Shown one piece after another: positions 9,784-22,200 of a DNA stretch of 64,000 nt. Under the pieces are notes generated by a model. The model did not search any database and was not told where the DNA came from. It was given only the letters and a program-made list of their open reading frames with translations. The translations under genes were made by a program, and so were the position numbers. The stretch's first letter is position 1; each line of letters begins with the position of its first letter. This DNA is from Bolinopsis microptera (taxonomy: Eukaryota > Ctenophora > Tentaculata > Lobata > Bolinopsidae): assembly GCF_026151205.1 (NCBI RefSeq), contig NC_087074.1:12505182-12569181 (forward strand), written 5' to 3'.

Positions 9784-10226
9784 CAGGTGGTGACCGGGAT
9801 TGGCAATTTTGAGCTATCCCGGTCCCGGTCAAATGCTGATTTATTTATTTATGATCCCGGTCCCGGTTAATTCGGGATTCTTGGTCCCGGTCCCGGTCCC
9901 GGTCACGGTCAATCACTCAAATTTGCCGGGATTTTGACCGGGATCTTTTACATAATTTCATTCACTGTGATTTTAAGTTTTTCCTTTCATTCATTGTCAA
10001 TTTCATCTTTAAACATCCTCTGAGCCAAATACAACAATGTTTAAAATTGCTAAAAAAGTTTGAGTAATAAATTATGATCATGAATTAACCAGTAATCGAC
10101 CGGAATTCCCGGTACCGGGAATCCCGGTACCGGGATTGGCAATTTTGAGCTATCCAGGTCCCGGACAAGTCACATTTTGTATCCCGGTCCCGGTCAGGCC
10201 TGAAATCATGTCCCGGTCACCTCCTG
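9784..10226. mobile_element. hAT-type MITE, 443 bp, complete
   Basis: The ends are CAGGTGGTGACCGGGAT and, inverted, CAGGAGGTGACCGGGA, matching the CAG-G-G start of hAT terminal repeats. An exact 8-bp duplication, AAACTGCT, flanks it (9776-9783 and 10227-10234), the length expected for hAT. The interior is packed with CCCGGTCCCGGT units on both strands and a duplicated GGGATTGGCAATTTTGAGCT block near each end. There is no transposase ORF, so it is non-autonomous. Confidence 0.85.
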
Positions 10227-10638
10227 AAACTGCTCTAGTCTGGTTTCAAGATATATTTGAGGTCAGTTAAAGGGATGCCCTACCGGGTGAAATACCAACC
10301 CTCAACCATGGAATACACACCACCCTGTTAAAATTAAATAATACTAGACTAGTGCTACTAGAGAGTTGGTCCGCCGATCACATGATGACAGTAGAAGTGA
10401 CTGCTTTGATTCTAAACTTTTCAATAGTGAGGTTAAAATTAAAAATTAACGAGCGAGGTTATGGTAATTTCTTCAATTAAGTTTTCTAGTCAGGTTTACA
10501 ACTCGGTGTTAAATTGGTTTTCGTCCTGGTCAATGCCAAATACAAGACAGTGGACAGTGCCATATCGAAAAGTACCAAAATCATTAATTTTTCATGGATG
10601 GATGTATCTCTCATGACATTGAAACGATAACAAAAGTG

Positions 10639-10721
10639 TGACAGATGACGGATGACAGATGACAGATGACAGATGACAGATGACAGATGACAGATGACAG
10701 ATGACAGATGACAGATGACAG
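10639..10721 (+). repeat. 7-bp tandem repeat (ACAGATG)n
   Basis: About a dozen near-perfect units of ACAGATG run through this interval. Frames that read Ser-Val-Ile-Cys-His-Leu repeats on the minus strand come only from this satellite. Confidence 0.9.
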
Positions 10722-11002
10722 AGATATTCAACAAACTGAGCAATAGGTTTATCATAAAGCAAATGCAAAGAGCGAGTGAGAAAGAAAAAGGTATAAAAGT
10801 TTGTATCTGATCTCAGACACACGCAAGCGCGCTATATGATCACGTGACTTAAACACTGCAATATCATTGGTCATCTTTATATCCAATGCGAAATACAAAA
10901 TAGCGCACTTTACCTATAATCCATGGCGAGTGAATTAGTAAAACCGGCGATTTAGTAGGAGCGTGGTAGGACATATCAGTCGAGCATGCTGAATCACTCT
11001 AA

Positions 11003-11365
11003 GGCCAGGTAGCGCAGTTGGTTACAGCGCCAGCCTTACAATCTTAAGGTTGCGAGTTCAAATCCCACTGTCTGCCTGGTCGTGGGGTGAGCGTCGTTGA
11101 CGTTCAGCTAAGGATCATGAGTGGTCTATGCAGCCCCCCCCCCCCCGGTCTACTCAGCCAAATATTCGAGAAATCGGGTGTGAGGGTTAAATGAGGAGCT
11201 GCACATTGCAGCAAAGTCTCGGGCGAAGAAAGTATGGTACACACTACCTTAACCGTCACTGGCCAAATAATCCTTCGGCTTCCTGTAATTGGCTGGTTGC
11301 ACTTGTGTAACAATGTGGCTGTTGGAATACACTGAAGTAAAATAAGTGTCTTGATTTAAAAAAAA
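11003..11365 (+). mobile_element. tRNA-derived SINE, full-length copy
   Basis: The head GGCCAGGTAGCGCAGTTGG carries a pol III A-box-like TAGCGCAGTTGG, and 33 bases later GAGTTCAAATCC is a B-box match. The tRNA-like fold is degenerate in the anticodon and T arms, so it is not a functional tRNA gene. The body contains a C-run, then GAAAGTATGGTACACACTAC through GGCTGTTGGAATACACTGAA, and ends TGTCTTGATTT plus an A-run. The 3' 135 bases recur at 22366-22503, confirming a dispersed family. It abuts the truncated telomere-like MITE at 11366. Confidence 0.8.
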
Positions 11366-11621
11366 TTCCGAATCACCCCATGACATAGGGTTAAAATGCT
11401 CCACTGACGAGATATTGGCGAAAAACTGTCTCGATCACGTGATATGACCGTATAAGGAAGTTAGTCTAATTTCTCGTTAGGGTTTCAGCATATGTCTTTG
11501 TTAAGGTTTGGGTTAGGGTTAGGGTTGGGATCAGATTAGAGGGTTACGGTTTCGAAAAGTTGTTCAGAACCAGCTAGAGAACGGGTTAAAAAAGTCACGT
11601 GACAGTCGAGTGTAGAGTGAT
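11366..11621 (-). mobile_element. Telomere-like MITE, truncated inverted copy 2
   Basis: The reverse complement matches 5665-5930 of the complete copy, including the two TTAGGG-type clusters (about 11475-11485 and 11505-11530) and the end GTCGAGTGTAGAGTGAT, followed by TAA. The other end is missing where the SINE begins. A 10-bp match to the missing inverted end (AATCACTCTA) precedes the SINE at about 10992, which hints that the SINE landed in this element with some loss. Confidence 0.7.
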
Positions 11622-11697
11622 TAATCATCATCCCATATCAGTCAAAAATGAAAAATGGTCATTCAAACAATATATAAATACAATTAAATCAAGTGAT

Positions 11698-12641
11698 GGG
11701 GGGGGGGGGGGGTACCACTGTCCATTTTATCCCTGCACAAAAAAAAACTGAAAAAAGACAAAGACAAAAGGGACAAGAGGGACAAAAGGGACAAAAAAAG
11801 ATAATAGGGACAAAAAAGACAAAAAAGACGGGGACAAAATGGACAAAAAGACAGGGACAAAATGGACAAAAAGGACAAAAAGGACAGGGACAAACGAGAC
11901 AAATAGACAGGGACAAAATGGACAGTAAAGAAAATAAGGTCAATTATCCGTTGAAATGCAAAAAATAAGTTCAGGCACAGTTCCAACAAGCTAATAAGTT
12001 GGGTAAATTCAGACAGAACAGTAAAGTCAATCTTGGTTTTATATCAGCCTTAGTGTACTCACTGTTCAAGACAACTTGGTCTAGTCCGATATGCCTGCTC
12101 ACTGATTCACATTTGACGTTTGAGCTGAACTTGCTTTGCAAACAACACTCAAAAAGCAAGACAACTAATATTGCACTGAGGGGATACAGAGGAAGAGATA
12201 TAACTACTCTGTTTAGTTCTAGAGCTAGTTATTAGATTGAATATGGATTAAGGTATATAAGATATTAAAAGATGATGACTTTTTTGATATCACCACTTGA
12301 TTAATGGGATTAATGAAATATTGACTGAACCGTGTACACATTTATTTATGTGATGCCGTTGATGAATTCTGCTTATTTCAGTCCCTTCAGTGGTTTCATT
12401 TGATTCTAAGTACAGCAAAACACTGACATGAAAATATAAATTGTTGATGTCGAGTAGAATATATACATTCTCTACATTTGAGCTTGTCTAATTTTTTGTC
12501 TCATTTGTCCAAAATATTTGTCCCTTTTGTCCCTAGTATTGTCCATTTTGTCCCCAAAACACTGTCCTTCACAAAAAAAATGTAAAAAAAGAGAAAGACA
12601 AAATGGACAAAATGGACAGTGGTACCCCCCCCCCCCCCCCC
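11698..12641. mobile_element. 944-bp element with poly(G)-headed inverted ends
   Basis: The left end is a run of G followed by GTACCACTGTCCATTTT. The right end is AAAATGGACAGTGGTAC followed by a run of C, a perfect inverse over 17 bases plus the homopolymer. AGTGAT flanks both sides (11692-11697 and 12642-12647). The arms are filled with GGGACAAAA/TGGACAAAA tandem words (about 11755-11925 and, inverted, 12490-12620). The 500-bp core has no recognised ORF. Non-autonomous DNA element; the superfamily is unknown. Confidence 0.7.
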
Positions 12642-12739
12642 AGTGATACAATTGGGAGAGTATAATCAATTCAAGTGTTCCAATTATCAGAGCACAATAC
12701 ATATAATACGGGTAGGACATATTCGAAATTTTCATTTCA

Positions 12740-13050
12740 TCAAAGTTTTCTCCAGATATACTGCTTCCAGTACTTTGATGGCGACTTGTGTCACTCTCGC
12801 CGACCTCACTGATTGGTCACTGGTCAAAATTTCAGTCAAAACCGTGAAATTTCGGTCAAGGGGACAACAGAAAAGCTCCTCTTCAACAATCTTCTAAAAT
12901 CTCTTTTATATTCTGATGATTTTCCGTTTATCAAAGCTTTCTTTGGGAATAGAACTTTGAGTAACTCAGTCGTGTCTTGTGCCATCCTCAGTGACCTTGT
13001 AAGATGGTAATTCAAGGAAAATTCGGTCAAAACAGTAAAATTTGGGTCAT
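12740..13050 (+). repeat. Diverged tandem duplication (~180-bp unit)
   Basis: Two successive blocks share the order ATCAAAG-TTTCT, ACTTTGA, GTGTCnnnTGnCAnnCTC, GACCT and TCGGTCAA with AAAATTT. The first is about 12738-12870 and the second about 12929-13050. They are strongly diverged. The short frames here have no recognisable domain. Confidence 0.4.
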
Positions 13051-13228
13051 GGAAAGCTGAAATTCGAATATAAGCTTGCTATTTCTTTATTAAATAATTG
13101 AAATTAATCGAATTAAATGCATTAAACATTAATTAAATATCCTATAATCAGATTGTATGTTTATATGGTCAACTGCAAGTAAAAACATCTACTAAAGGCA
13201 GCAGTCAGAGGAATCATATTATATCAAA

Positions 13229-16200
13229 ATGAGTGACTGTGACACGGACAAAGTCTGTAATAACTGGTTAGATTATTTATCTTACTGTTTTGTTGAAAAT
13301 TTCTATTGATTGAATTATAATTAGTTCTTTAGGAAGAGTTTGGTCAACTCTAGTCATCCAACCCGAACATACGAACTGAGAACTGTGAATGACTTTTTGG
13401 TATTGAAAACAGAGACAGCTCGTCTCGTGACATGTTTTCATTGATTTATTTAAGGCTTTTATACGTTTCTACACTGTATATTCAATGATTTATCAAAACG
13501 TTTATTACAGTAAGAGAGACATTCCGGCAGCTAATTTGGACCTGCACTTGTCACATTGTATTAAGAACCTGCGACTCTGCACACTGTGTGATGATCCTAT
13601 TCCGATCAGAGAGTTTGAGGATCACATTAAGGAGGAACATGCTGAGGTGTGTACAGATTCTGTATATAATTTATGTGATAATTCAGCCACCCTGAGCTGC
13701 AAAATATTGAACAGTTTGTAACTTTGCATAGTTTGCAAGTTTTGAGTACTTGTCGAAGCTGAACAATGTTTAAATAACGTCTTATAGAAGCATGCATTAC
13801 TTACTACTTTTAAAATAGCATAACCTTTGTAAAAAACGAGATATAATTCCAAACGTTCTACAGGCATTTCAAAACTTACCAAAATAATATCTAAAATAAC
13901 AAGATTTATAGAAAGATAAACTTCCTGTTTATATTATCTTAACACATCCAGGTTGAGTGTAGTAAATGTAAGACGAAGTTCCAACAAGGAAACGAGGAAC
14001 TCCATCTAGTGAGTGATGCCATTTAATTTTAGTTTTAAATGTGATTTACTGAACAGACGCACATGTACATCGCAGTTCAAGTTTCCTTACAACTTATTTT
14101 ATTATTATACCACATAAAGTTCAGTTATAAACCACTCCTCTTCAGAGCGTGTGTTCAGAAGCTCCTCTTCTGTGCGAGTTCTGCTCAGTGGACTTCCCGC
14201 GGAGACTGTTACCTGCGCACGTCAACGCGTGCGGGTGCAGGACAGAGGAATGCGAGGAATGCAGTGAGCGGGTCATGTTGAGGGAGATGACCGGTCACGT
14301 GTGTAGATCCAGGTGAGAACGAGGATTTTTTAATGTTTTAAATCAAGTTGATACATCTCATTTTATATGATTCAATGTACTAGCTGTTTAAAATGTTTGT
14401 TTTCAGTTTTTGTGATCATAGAAATAATCGGCTGATTGACAATGTATAAAATAACACGAACATTCCTTACTGCACTGTTATCTTAATGATAACATTATCA
14501 GGAGAGAAGCAAGGAGAACTAGACTTGCACCAACAGACTTAACGAGAACATCTACATCCCCTTACGCATTACAACCTGTAAACAATAACTCAATGAATCA
14601 TCATGAACTTATGGAGGACTTGCAAAGAAACGACATAGGTCAGTTGTAAAGTTAAGGTTTAGCATGTGTAATGTGTGTGTGTGTGTGTGAGATCTGATAC
14701 AAGGATTGAGTGTCCCAGTTGGGCTGCCAGCATTCTTAGGTTGAATTCCACGAATGGTTATTACAAATGCTGTGTAAGGTATGCCTAGTAAGTAGTCCTG
14801 TAAAGTGCATGTACAATAATTAGTATGTTAAGTGTTGTAGTTCCTTACTTGTCCAACATTTGATAAACTATGTACATTGTACATTGTACATAGGCTATGG
14901 ACAAAATGTCCCGGTCGAGCCTTGTTTGTGCTATGTAACATAGCACAGATTCTTGTCATGTTTCGCGATGTAACCAAGACGACTGCCACAAAAAGTAGAG
15001 TTTAGCATGGTTGACGGACATACTCCGAGCTTTGTAGTTTGATGTACACTGTATTATCAAACCAAACAAAACCCCTTCCTCTTGGGAGGTATAAAATATA
15101 ATATATTCCTGGTAATTACACTTGATCGGTAATCTTTCTTCGCTCTTATGAGTGGGTCGATCATATATTTTGATGTTGTAATTAATTTAAAACACTACAA
15201 ATCTATTACATTTATTGAGCTATGTAAGTTATTATAACGTCCTGTCCATGACAAAGGCATTTTGCCGAAAATTCGACAACTAATTTGTTTTGAAACACTA
15301 ATGGAGACTCTCACTTCGTCACCAACTATCATCAACAAATTATACTTGATGTTGAACGTGTTGCTCTAGAGTCTAGAACATTCTTTGCAAATGGGTTTGG
15401 TAGAATGGTTAACTGTTTTACCGCTTATAATAGTAATGTTTATAGTCACTATTATGCTATAGTCTATCTACAGATAGTAACTTATTAATTAATGATAAAT
15501 TATTCAGGTACAGATTACTTGGATGAGCTGATAGCTACAGAACACTTTAACCCTCTCAATGGTAATACTTTGTTTTCGTGCATGTAAATATTTGTCAGTG
15601 TGTATGTGCATTGATCTGGCAAATTTTGCCTCTTAAGAGACGAAGAAACGTATAACATGTTTTGAAATTTAGTAATTGTTATTGATGTCGTAATAGAGCT
15701 TTGTCAGATCATGGCAAAATTACGTTATTAAATTCTGAAAAAGATTTAGGCATAATCATGACGTCTAATCTAAATTTTAATAGCCAGGCCGATGCTCTAT
15801 ATGGTAAAGCTAACCAAAAATTTGGCATGCTTAAGAGAAATTGTCATTTTATTAATGATCTGAACAAGAGAAGAGTCTTGTATCTTACTCTTGTACGCTC
15901 AATATTCGAACACTGTCCCATCATTTGGCGACCAGCGTCCAGTAGCACTATCAATAGGCTTGAAGGATTGCAGAAAAGGGCCCTCAAATGGATTCGTAAT
16001 GATTACGGTGTAAGCTATAGTGTAGAGGAAATCTATAATGCCCATTGTAAACAGTTAAATATTCTGCCCCTAAAGTACAGGTTTGATTACCATGATCTCA
16101 AGTTCTTTCATTCCCTAGTGCATCAATACCACCCATGCACCACTCTGCCTCAGTACCTTACTTTCTTCTCCGGGTCAAGCCGACTGAGAAGCTCACATCT

Positions 16201-19200
16201 TGATCACTTATCAGTAATATCTTCAATTCCACCTGGCTCAGCTATATCTAAATCTTACTTTTATCGAGCTCATCTCACTTGGAACCGACTTCCTCTTTCC
16301 CTTCGAGAGATTATCAGACCAGGTGTGTTTAAAACAGAACTTATTAAACACATCTGGAAGGAACATGTTTGTACTGCATCTGTAGATATTGACCCTAGTT
16401 CAGATCCTGACAATTCTTTTTCTCCTGACTACGGGTAGTGTATTTCTCTATTATTTTTGTTTTTATTTTTTTTGAGGTACTCATCACGCATTTTTGCTTT
16501 ATTCGGATACAATTTTGATTTAGTCTTTTATATTCAATTATTTAAATTTTATCGTTAAAACTTCATTCCATTGGAAATATTACAAATCAGCCAATTGTAA
16601 TTGAGAATTTTTGGGTTGTGGCAATTATTCTTAAAAACCTAGAAATGCCTCCTAAGTTCACAGCTCATATTATTTGCCCATTTTTCTCCTTCTGCACTTG
16701 GGGCCCAATGTAATTGCTCGACTTTTCATCAGGTCTCTCGAGGCCTTTTGTTTGGTTATTTGGGTGTATTGGTGTCCCCTGATTGTTATCATCGCTGTAC
16801 ACTTGTCAAGGCATTTTTTGGTTTCTCTAGTCCATTTTTAGAAATTCTATACAACATTGATATTGTAATAAATTCTGATGATAATAATTGAAAGATTTCA
16901 ATTAAAAAAATTGAGTTGTGAGTCATAACACGGCATAATATGACCACATGACCACGTTTTCATAAGCAGACGTCATCTCTCTGCTTCCCAGCGTATGCTT
17001 CTTTTAGGATGCACATTTGTATGTGTCTCTGAACATTAATTAACTTGTCTACATGCGATAAAATCAAGAAGAAAGGAAGACACCTTGCAGTAACTGAGAC
17101 GGAAGTTTTTTATCTCAATGTTAGCTGTCTCATGAATTACCCGAACCAACAGAATCCTTAAACCATTACGACATCATGATAATCAGGCAATCTAACAGAT
17201 TTACATTATGAAAAAGGTTTAGATTTTTAAAACTTATTGTTAACAAATAATTTCAATCAGGATCCACAGTTGATCTGGACGCAGCACTAGCAGCTCAGAT
17301 GGCACACGATGAGCAACGCCAGGCAACCAGCCTCAATAACAACCCCATTCACACCGCTGTCGGTTAGTTGTTACTACTCCTCTGCATGAGTTAATATTTT
17401 CATGCATGTATATTGTATGATGTATAGTTGTTACCATGTGTTTCTATCGTTGTTCATTAAGTTTATGTTCGTGATATTATATTTTAGCCCAGTGAATTTA
17501 TGTTGTATTAATTTCGCAGGTACTGCTGCAACTCCGAGACCTCGCTCTATTGGTGGGTTGAGATAGATAGTTTAGTTTTAAAAGTTTGTTTCTGTCGATT
17601 ATGTAATGAAACCACCAGCAGTGGGCACTCGGCATATGTTATTGAGGCGCTTCTTTAAAACGGTCTTCGGCATTCCGGAACGCGCGGTGTCTAAGTTATG
17701 GGGTACATCGCGCGCGGTGTCTAAGTTATGGGGTACATCGCGCAACGCGCAAGCTCGAATATTGAGCCGCGCGGGCCGGCCGGCCGCGCGTGGTCGCATG
17801 TTCGTTTACGTATCTAGGGGGCCGTCGGCTCAGTACAGCATCTTACCTTACCAACTTAAAAGTTTGCGTATCTACTGATAGCATTAGTCATTACTTATAC
17901 TCACTTATAACTTAAATAAATTATAAGTACTACTGTACCTTTTTATTAATGCTTTCAAACTGAAATATGGATAGAATAAAGCCTCAATTAAGTGGACGAA
18001 TGAAACAATATTTGAAGATAAACTGTAATCAAAATTGTTGAAACCACTAACGAGGGAAGTCCAATACCCCGGAAGAGATTGGAATATCCTAAAAACAGTT
18101 ATACATATTCCCTCAAAGCATACATTCTCCAAAAGTAGAGGTTCCTGTTAGGTGATATGAGTAAAGTGTTGAAGGAGTTGCTCAACTAAGTAACCGGTAT
18201 CTTGATTTAACAATGTTTGGTTGCATCCTAAATTGAGTCGTAATAATGACTACAAATTATAATACGCTGTGAATTTGCTTCCTATAAAAAGTTAAAACTT
18301 GGTTTTGGTAGAAAGTAGATGTAATTTATTAGTTAAAATGTCAAGCGTCAAACCTTTCAAAATATTAAATTAGATATTTAACTTCTATAAAGTCACGAAT
18401 AAATTCACAAAGTATTTAATTTAATTTGCTGCAAGAAGTCTCTGGTTAGCATCGTTGTGCATTTGTACGAGGCATCGGTTGTCACGTCTTCCTTTCAATG
18501 ACTTCCAAAACACACATATTCCTATTAGAATCAATGGAAATAGGATTGCCATAAAAATGATGGCAGGGATTGAATGATTGGGTTTGATATTTTCCCCGGG
18601 TTTGATATTTTCTTCGGGTTTGCCTTTTTCTTCGGGTTTGTCTGTTTCTTCGGGTTTAACACTTTCAATAAATCCTATCTCTAAATCCCCTTGGTTACGT
18701 GCTGCTTTCTTCAAAACGTTCGATGTCATCTTGTGTCCCTCGTCCAATGTAATTTCTTGACCACTGAGAAGGGGCAAAACCTGTTCAGCCTCCTGACCTA
18801 ACACATTTCCTGCTGGGAAATACTGGCAGACTACCATCGTCCCCGTTCCTTCTACAGCTGACGACCCGCAGTTTACTTCTTTTGTGTTCTTCCAGACGAT
18901 CTAAAATCACGAATTGTCACGACAGAACTAATGCTATTAAGTATATTCTATGAAGGATTATAAACTTTCCCACTTTTATATAACTAATACATATGCAATT
19001 AAGTGTTCATACAGGAACTTTACCTGGGTAAAATGTCCAGTTTGAATCGTATCAGACAGTTTAAGTCCGCGCTTTAAGGCAGATAAGTGGAAATCCCAAT
19101 ATTTGATCTCTCCAACGTACCTAAATGAATATTATCGAATGACTGTAATGTATTCATTTTGAATGCGTTATTTCGCGTACTTAAATGATCACCTCTTAAC

Positions 19201-22200
19201 AAATTGTTGGCGTCCATAATCAATTTCATACAGCATTGCTTCGTAACAGTATTATAAGACAGGTGAGCCCTAAACTGAATGCTATCTAATATTGCCACTA
19301 CACGTTTTGCTTCAGTGGCAAATCAGTGAAAAGTCGCAAGAAAAAGCAAAAGTGCTTCGGTAAAATGATTATAATTGATTCTTCAATTCTTGTCAAAGGT
19401 GGTATATAATCCACCTTGAAGGAGTAACTTGAGTACGATATATGATTAGTAAAGGTCCCGACTCACCATCGTAAAACTGCAGCAAGGTCAGCGTTTATTG
19501 GCGTGGTGAGATTCACAGTGCTTTGATAATAGATATTTTCTCCGGTAAATTCATTTCCAGAATGGTTTATGTTGAAATGTTCGGTTGCTGCAACCACCGA
19601 AAGGATCAGATCATTGGCCCATTCCAATGAATTGAATCTGTGAGTATGATCTGATTCACCGAAACATAGATCTGGGATACCCTGTCATAAAAACATTCAA
19701 TTAGCATATTTACAATAATATCTTATCGGAACTCTTCCACGATGTATTTTAAAGTGTAGTTAACAATTATTGCATTGGAAATAGATATCTGATCGAATGG
19801 TTTCCACATTTTTCACGTTTGGTTACGATAGACGCCGTATTACCTTATCGGCTCTTAATTTTCAGGCCCTATTTCATATCGTGCCCAAAAAGGGGCATCT
19901 ATATATATTCTCGTTCCGCAATAATTACGGCCAGAGATATTTCACACCAGCAAACTGAATGAACAAAAACATCTGATGTTGACAAAACTTTGTTCGATAT
20001 TAGTGTCAATGTTTGCGTAAAATTTTAGTAGTAGGGCCAGATTGTTGAGATACTGACATTTCAAGACTGTATCTTCGCACAGTGACATTGCACAAAGGTT
20101 GCTAGAAGGATGAATATTCATTTATTTTGGCACCAATTGTTGGCATTAGATTAATAAACACTAGCAGGAACCCGTATAATATAACCCTAAACGGTGTCAA
20201 GACTCAAGATACTAAAATAATTATTACCTATTTAATTGGCGTTTTTGACACCACTTGGGGGTCCAAATTTTCAGCTCTAAAATCATTATTCCTTGGCCAA
20301 TTTTTTATTTTTTCATGCTGATTTGGAGGCCATTAAAGCATTTGACTCAGCCAAAAAAGTTTCAGTCGTATTTCTTTTACGGTTTTTGCGGAAAGTCGCG
20401 TTAAAGTTGATGCCGTGGTGTCAGTAAAATGGCACAGATATATATCGTATCGCTTTATATATAGTAAGATGCTGGACTATTTTGTTAGTACTGTCGCCTT
20501 TCCTTACCTCGTGGAGACGTCTTAATTCGTTATGCATATCAACGAATGCCTGTTCGGCAGCAGTGAGATCGGTCTTGCATATTCCTCTAACCCGAACGAA
20601 AAACATCACAGCAAGACAGATGAAGTTCATTTTTAAAGACATATTGACAGCAAACTAAAACATAAAATCGACACAACCATGCTTTCAGCTTTTGCTTAAA
20701 TTGTAAGTCGGCTCCTTCATAAATGTTCTTACACATAACAGTTCAGTTTTTAAATTATACGTAATCTTCAGATTGATTCGGAATTAAAGCGTATATATTC
20801 CTGATTTTCCAAAGCGTAGATTCCCTGAAATGGGATTTCTTTAAACATCACTTCTATCAAATAAAATACAAAATTTAGAATATCTAAAAAAATCTTAAGA
20901 CAGCTGTACTTCAAATCCTAAAACTCTTGTCCGTGTCCAGAATAATTGGATTCCTCCTCAATCTTAACCTCTTGTTCCAGCTTGTAACCAGGACCGGGAA
21001 AAGATGCAGCGTTCTCAGAAACATAGATACCATAGTTGCCATAAACAGGTCCGCTCCCAAATCTCCAGCCCTTCCCGTGATCTGTTCCCTGAAGTCGTAT
21101 CGGATTAGCACGAAAATCACATGATGGGTCAGTGATCGAACAGTTTTGTATATTGGATATCTCATGACCCCACAGAGGGTTGAGTGCCTTGCCGGTGAGA
21201 GGGTTGCATCCGAAATGGTTTCCCAGTCCGTGGGTGTTGTCGTCATTTACTCCTATTGGGGACAAGTTCCCTCCCGTGAGAACTATTCTGTGTCCATTGT
21301 CAGCGTGCACCCAGTTAAAAGCAAGATCTCCCCCAACAGAAAATACTGGATCATCTCCCATATTCTGCGCATTCGCACTGACGTTCTCTTGAAGCGGACC
21401 TCCTTCAGTGACCACCTCTCTCCCTGGGTTCATTGCTTGGAATCTAGAGAGAAGTGATCTACCCCCCTCCTTGAACCTGAATACTTTGACTGCATCTACT
21501 TCGCCTTTCTGATGTCTAACCAGAGCTATGTAGTTGACTGCGTGTTTCCAGACTACACGGTTCAGGAAATCTTTTGTCAGGGCCTGGCTGTAAGTCCCAA
21601 TAAAAACATCGTCAATCCAGCCAGTGGTGTAGTCCATCACGTGACCGTCGGCGGGGTTTAGGTTCATGGCAAGTTGCCAGATCTTCGTGTCAATTCTTTC
21701 AATCCTTTCTATTGATCCTGCACGAACCAAACTCGCTACGAAAGCGAATACGATCGAAGATATAAAAATCATGTCGCAAACAATATGTTGGAAAAAAATT
21801 AAATGATGCGAAATACAACAAGTGTGTCAAAAATTTATGTTTTTTTACATTTAAATTAGTATAGATAAGATGAAAGTTGACAGCATAATTATCAGCGTAA
21901 CCAGTATACTAACAAAAACGGTCCACTCTAATTTTCAAATTTCTGTAAAATATGTTTTAAAACTATGTCTTAATTGATGTAATTTCAGATTCAGATAACA
22001 TGATGCTACCATGTGAATTCTGCGAGGCAATGTACCCGATTGAAGAGCTCATTCTCCACCAGGTATGTGCATTGATGTCTGGAATTCTCTGATCTTATGG
22101 TCGAAACCCAATTTCATGTATTAGGGGTAGTTCACATATTACGTAATCACTTTTTCTCCCCCCCCCTCCGGAATCAGTTGTACACATAGCTATTGTGTTA

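Larger units (their letters stand above)
7430..10240 (-). pseudogene. RTE-like LINE reverse transcriptase, split by three insertions
   Basis: Read on the minus strand, three separated segments join into one reverse-transcriptase C-terminal half. Bases 9776-9620 encode the catalytic DTDYADDMAIMDNS block. Bases 8960-8870 encode YAGLRINAKKTQCM and RPFIKDD. Bases 8141-7476 encode VEGEPVEQVSNFVYLG, RIYRAAVLTILLYGAEVW, DEVLRRAG, ARLRWYGYVVRMPDSRLPR and KRSRGRPRKNW, then a stop. The gaps are a hAT-type MITE (9784-10226), repeat B (8963-9611) and a LINE 3' fragment (8142-8862). Upstream of 10235 no RT motif is clear. This is a dead retrotransposon; the clade call (RTE-like) is from the C-terminal motifs only. 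Confidence 0.8.

Noticed and set aside
11003-11085. Functional tRNA gene
   Set aside because: A- and B-box matches exist, but the anticodon and T stems do not pair in standard form and the segment continues into a SINE body found elsewhere.
11684-11989. Frames rich in Gly-Gln-Lys or Phe-Cys-Pro
   Set aside because: They are translations of the GGGACAAAA tandem words in the arms of the poly(G)-ended element.
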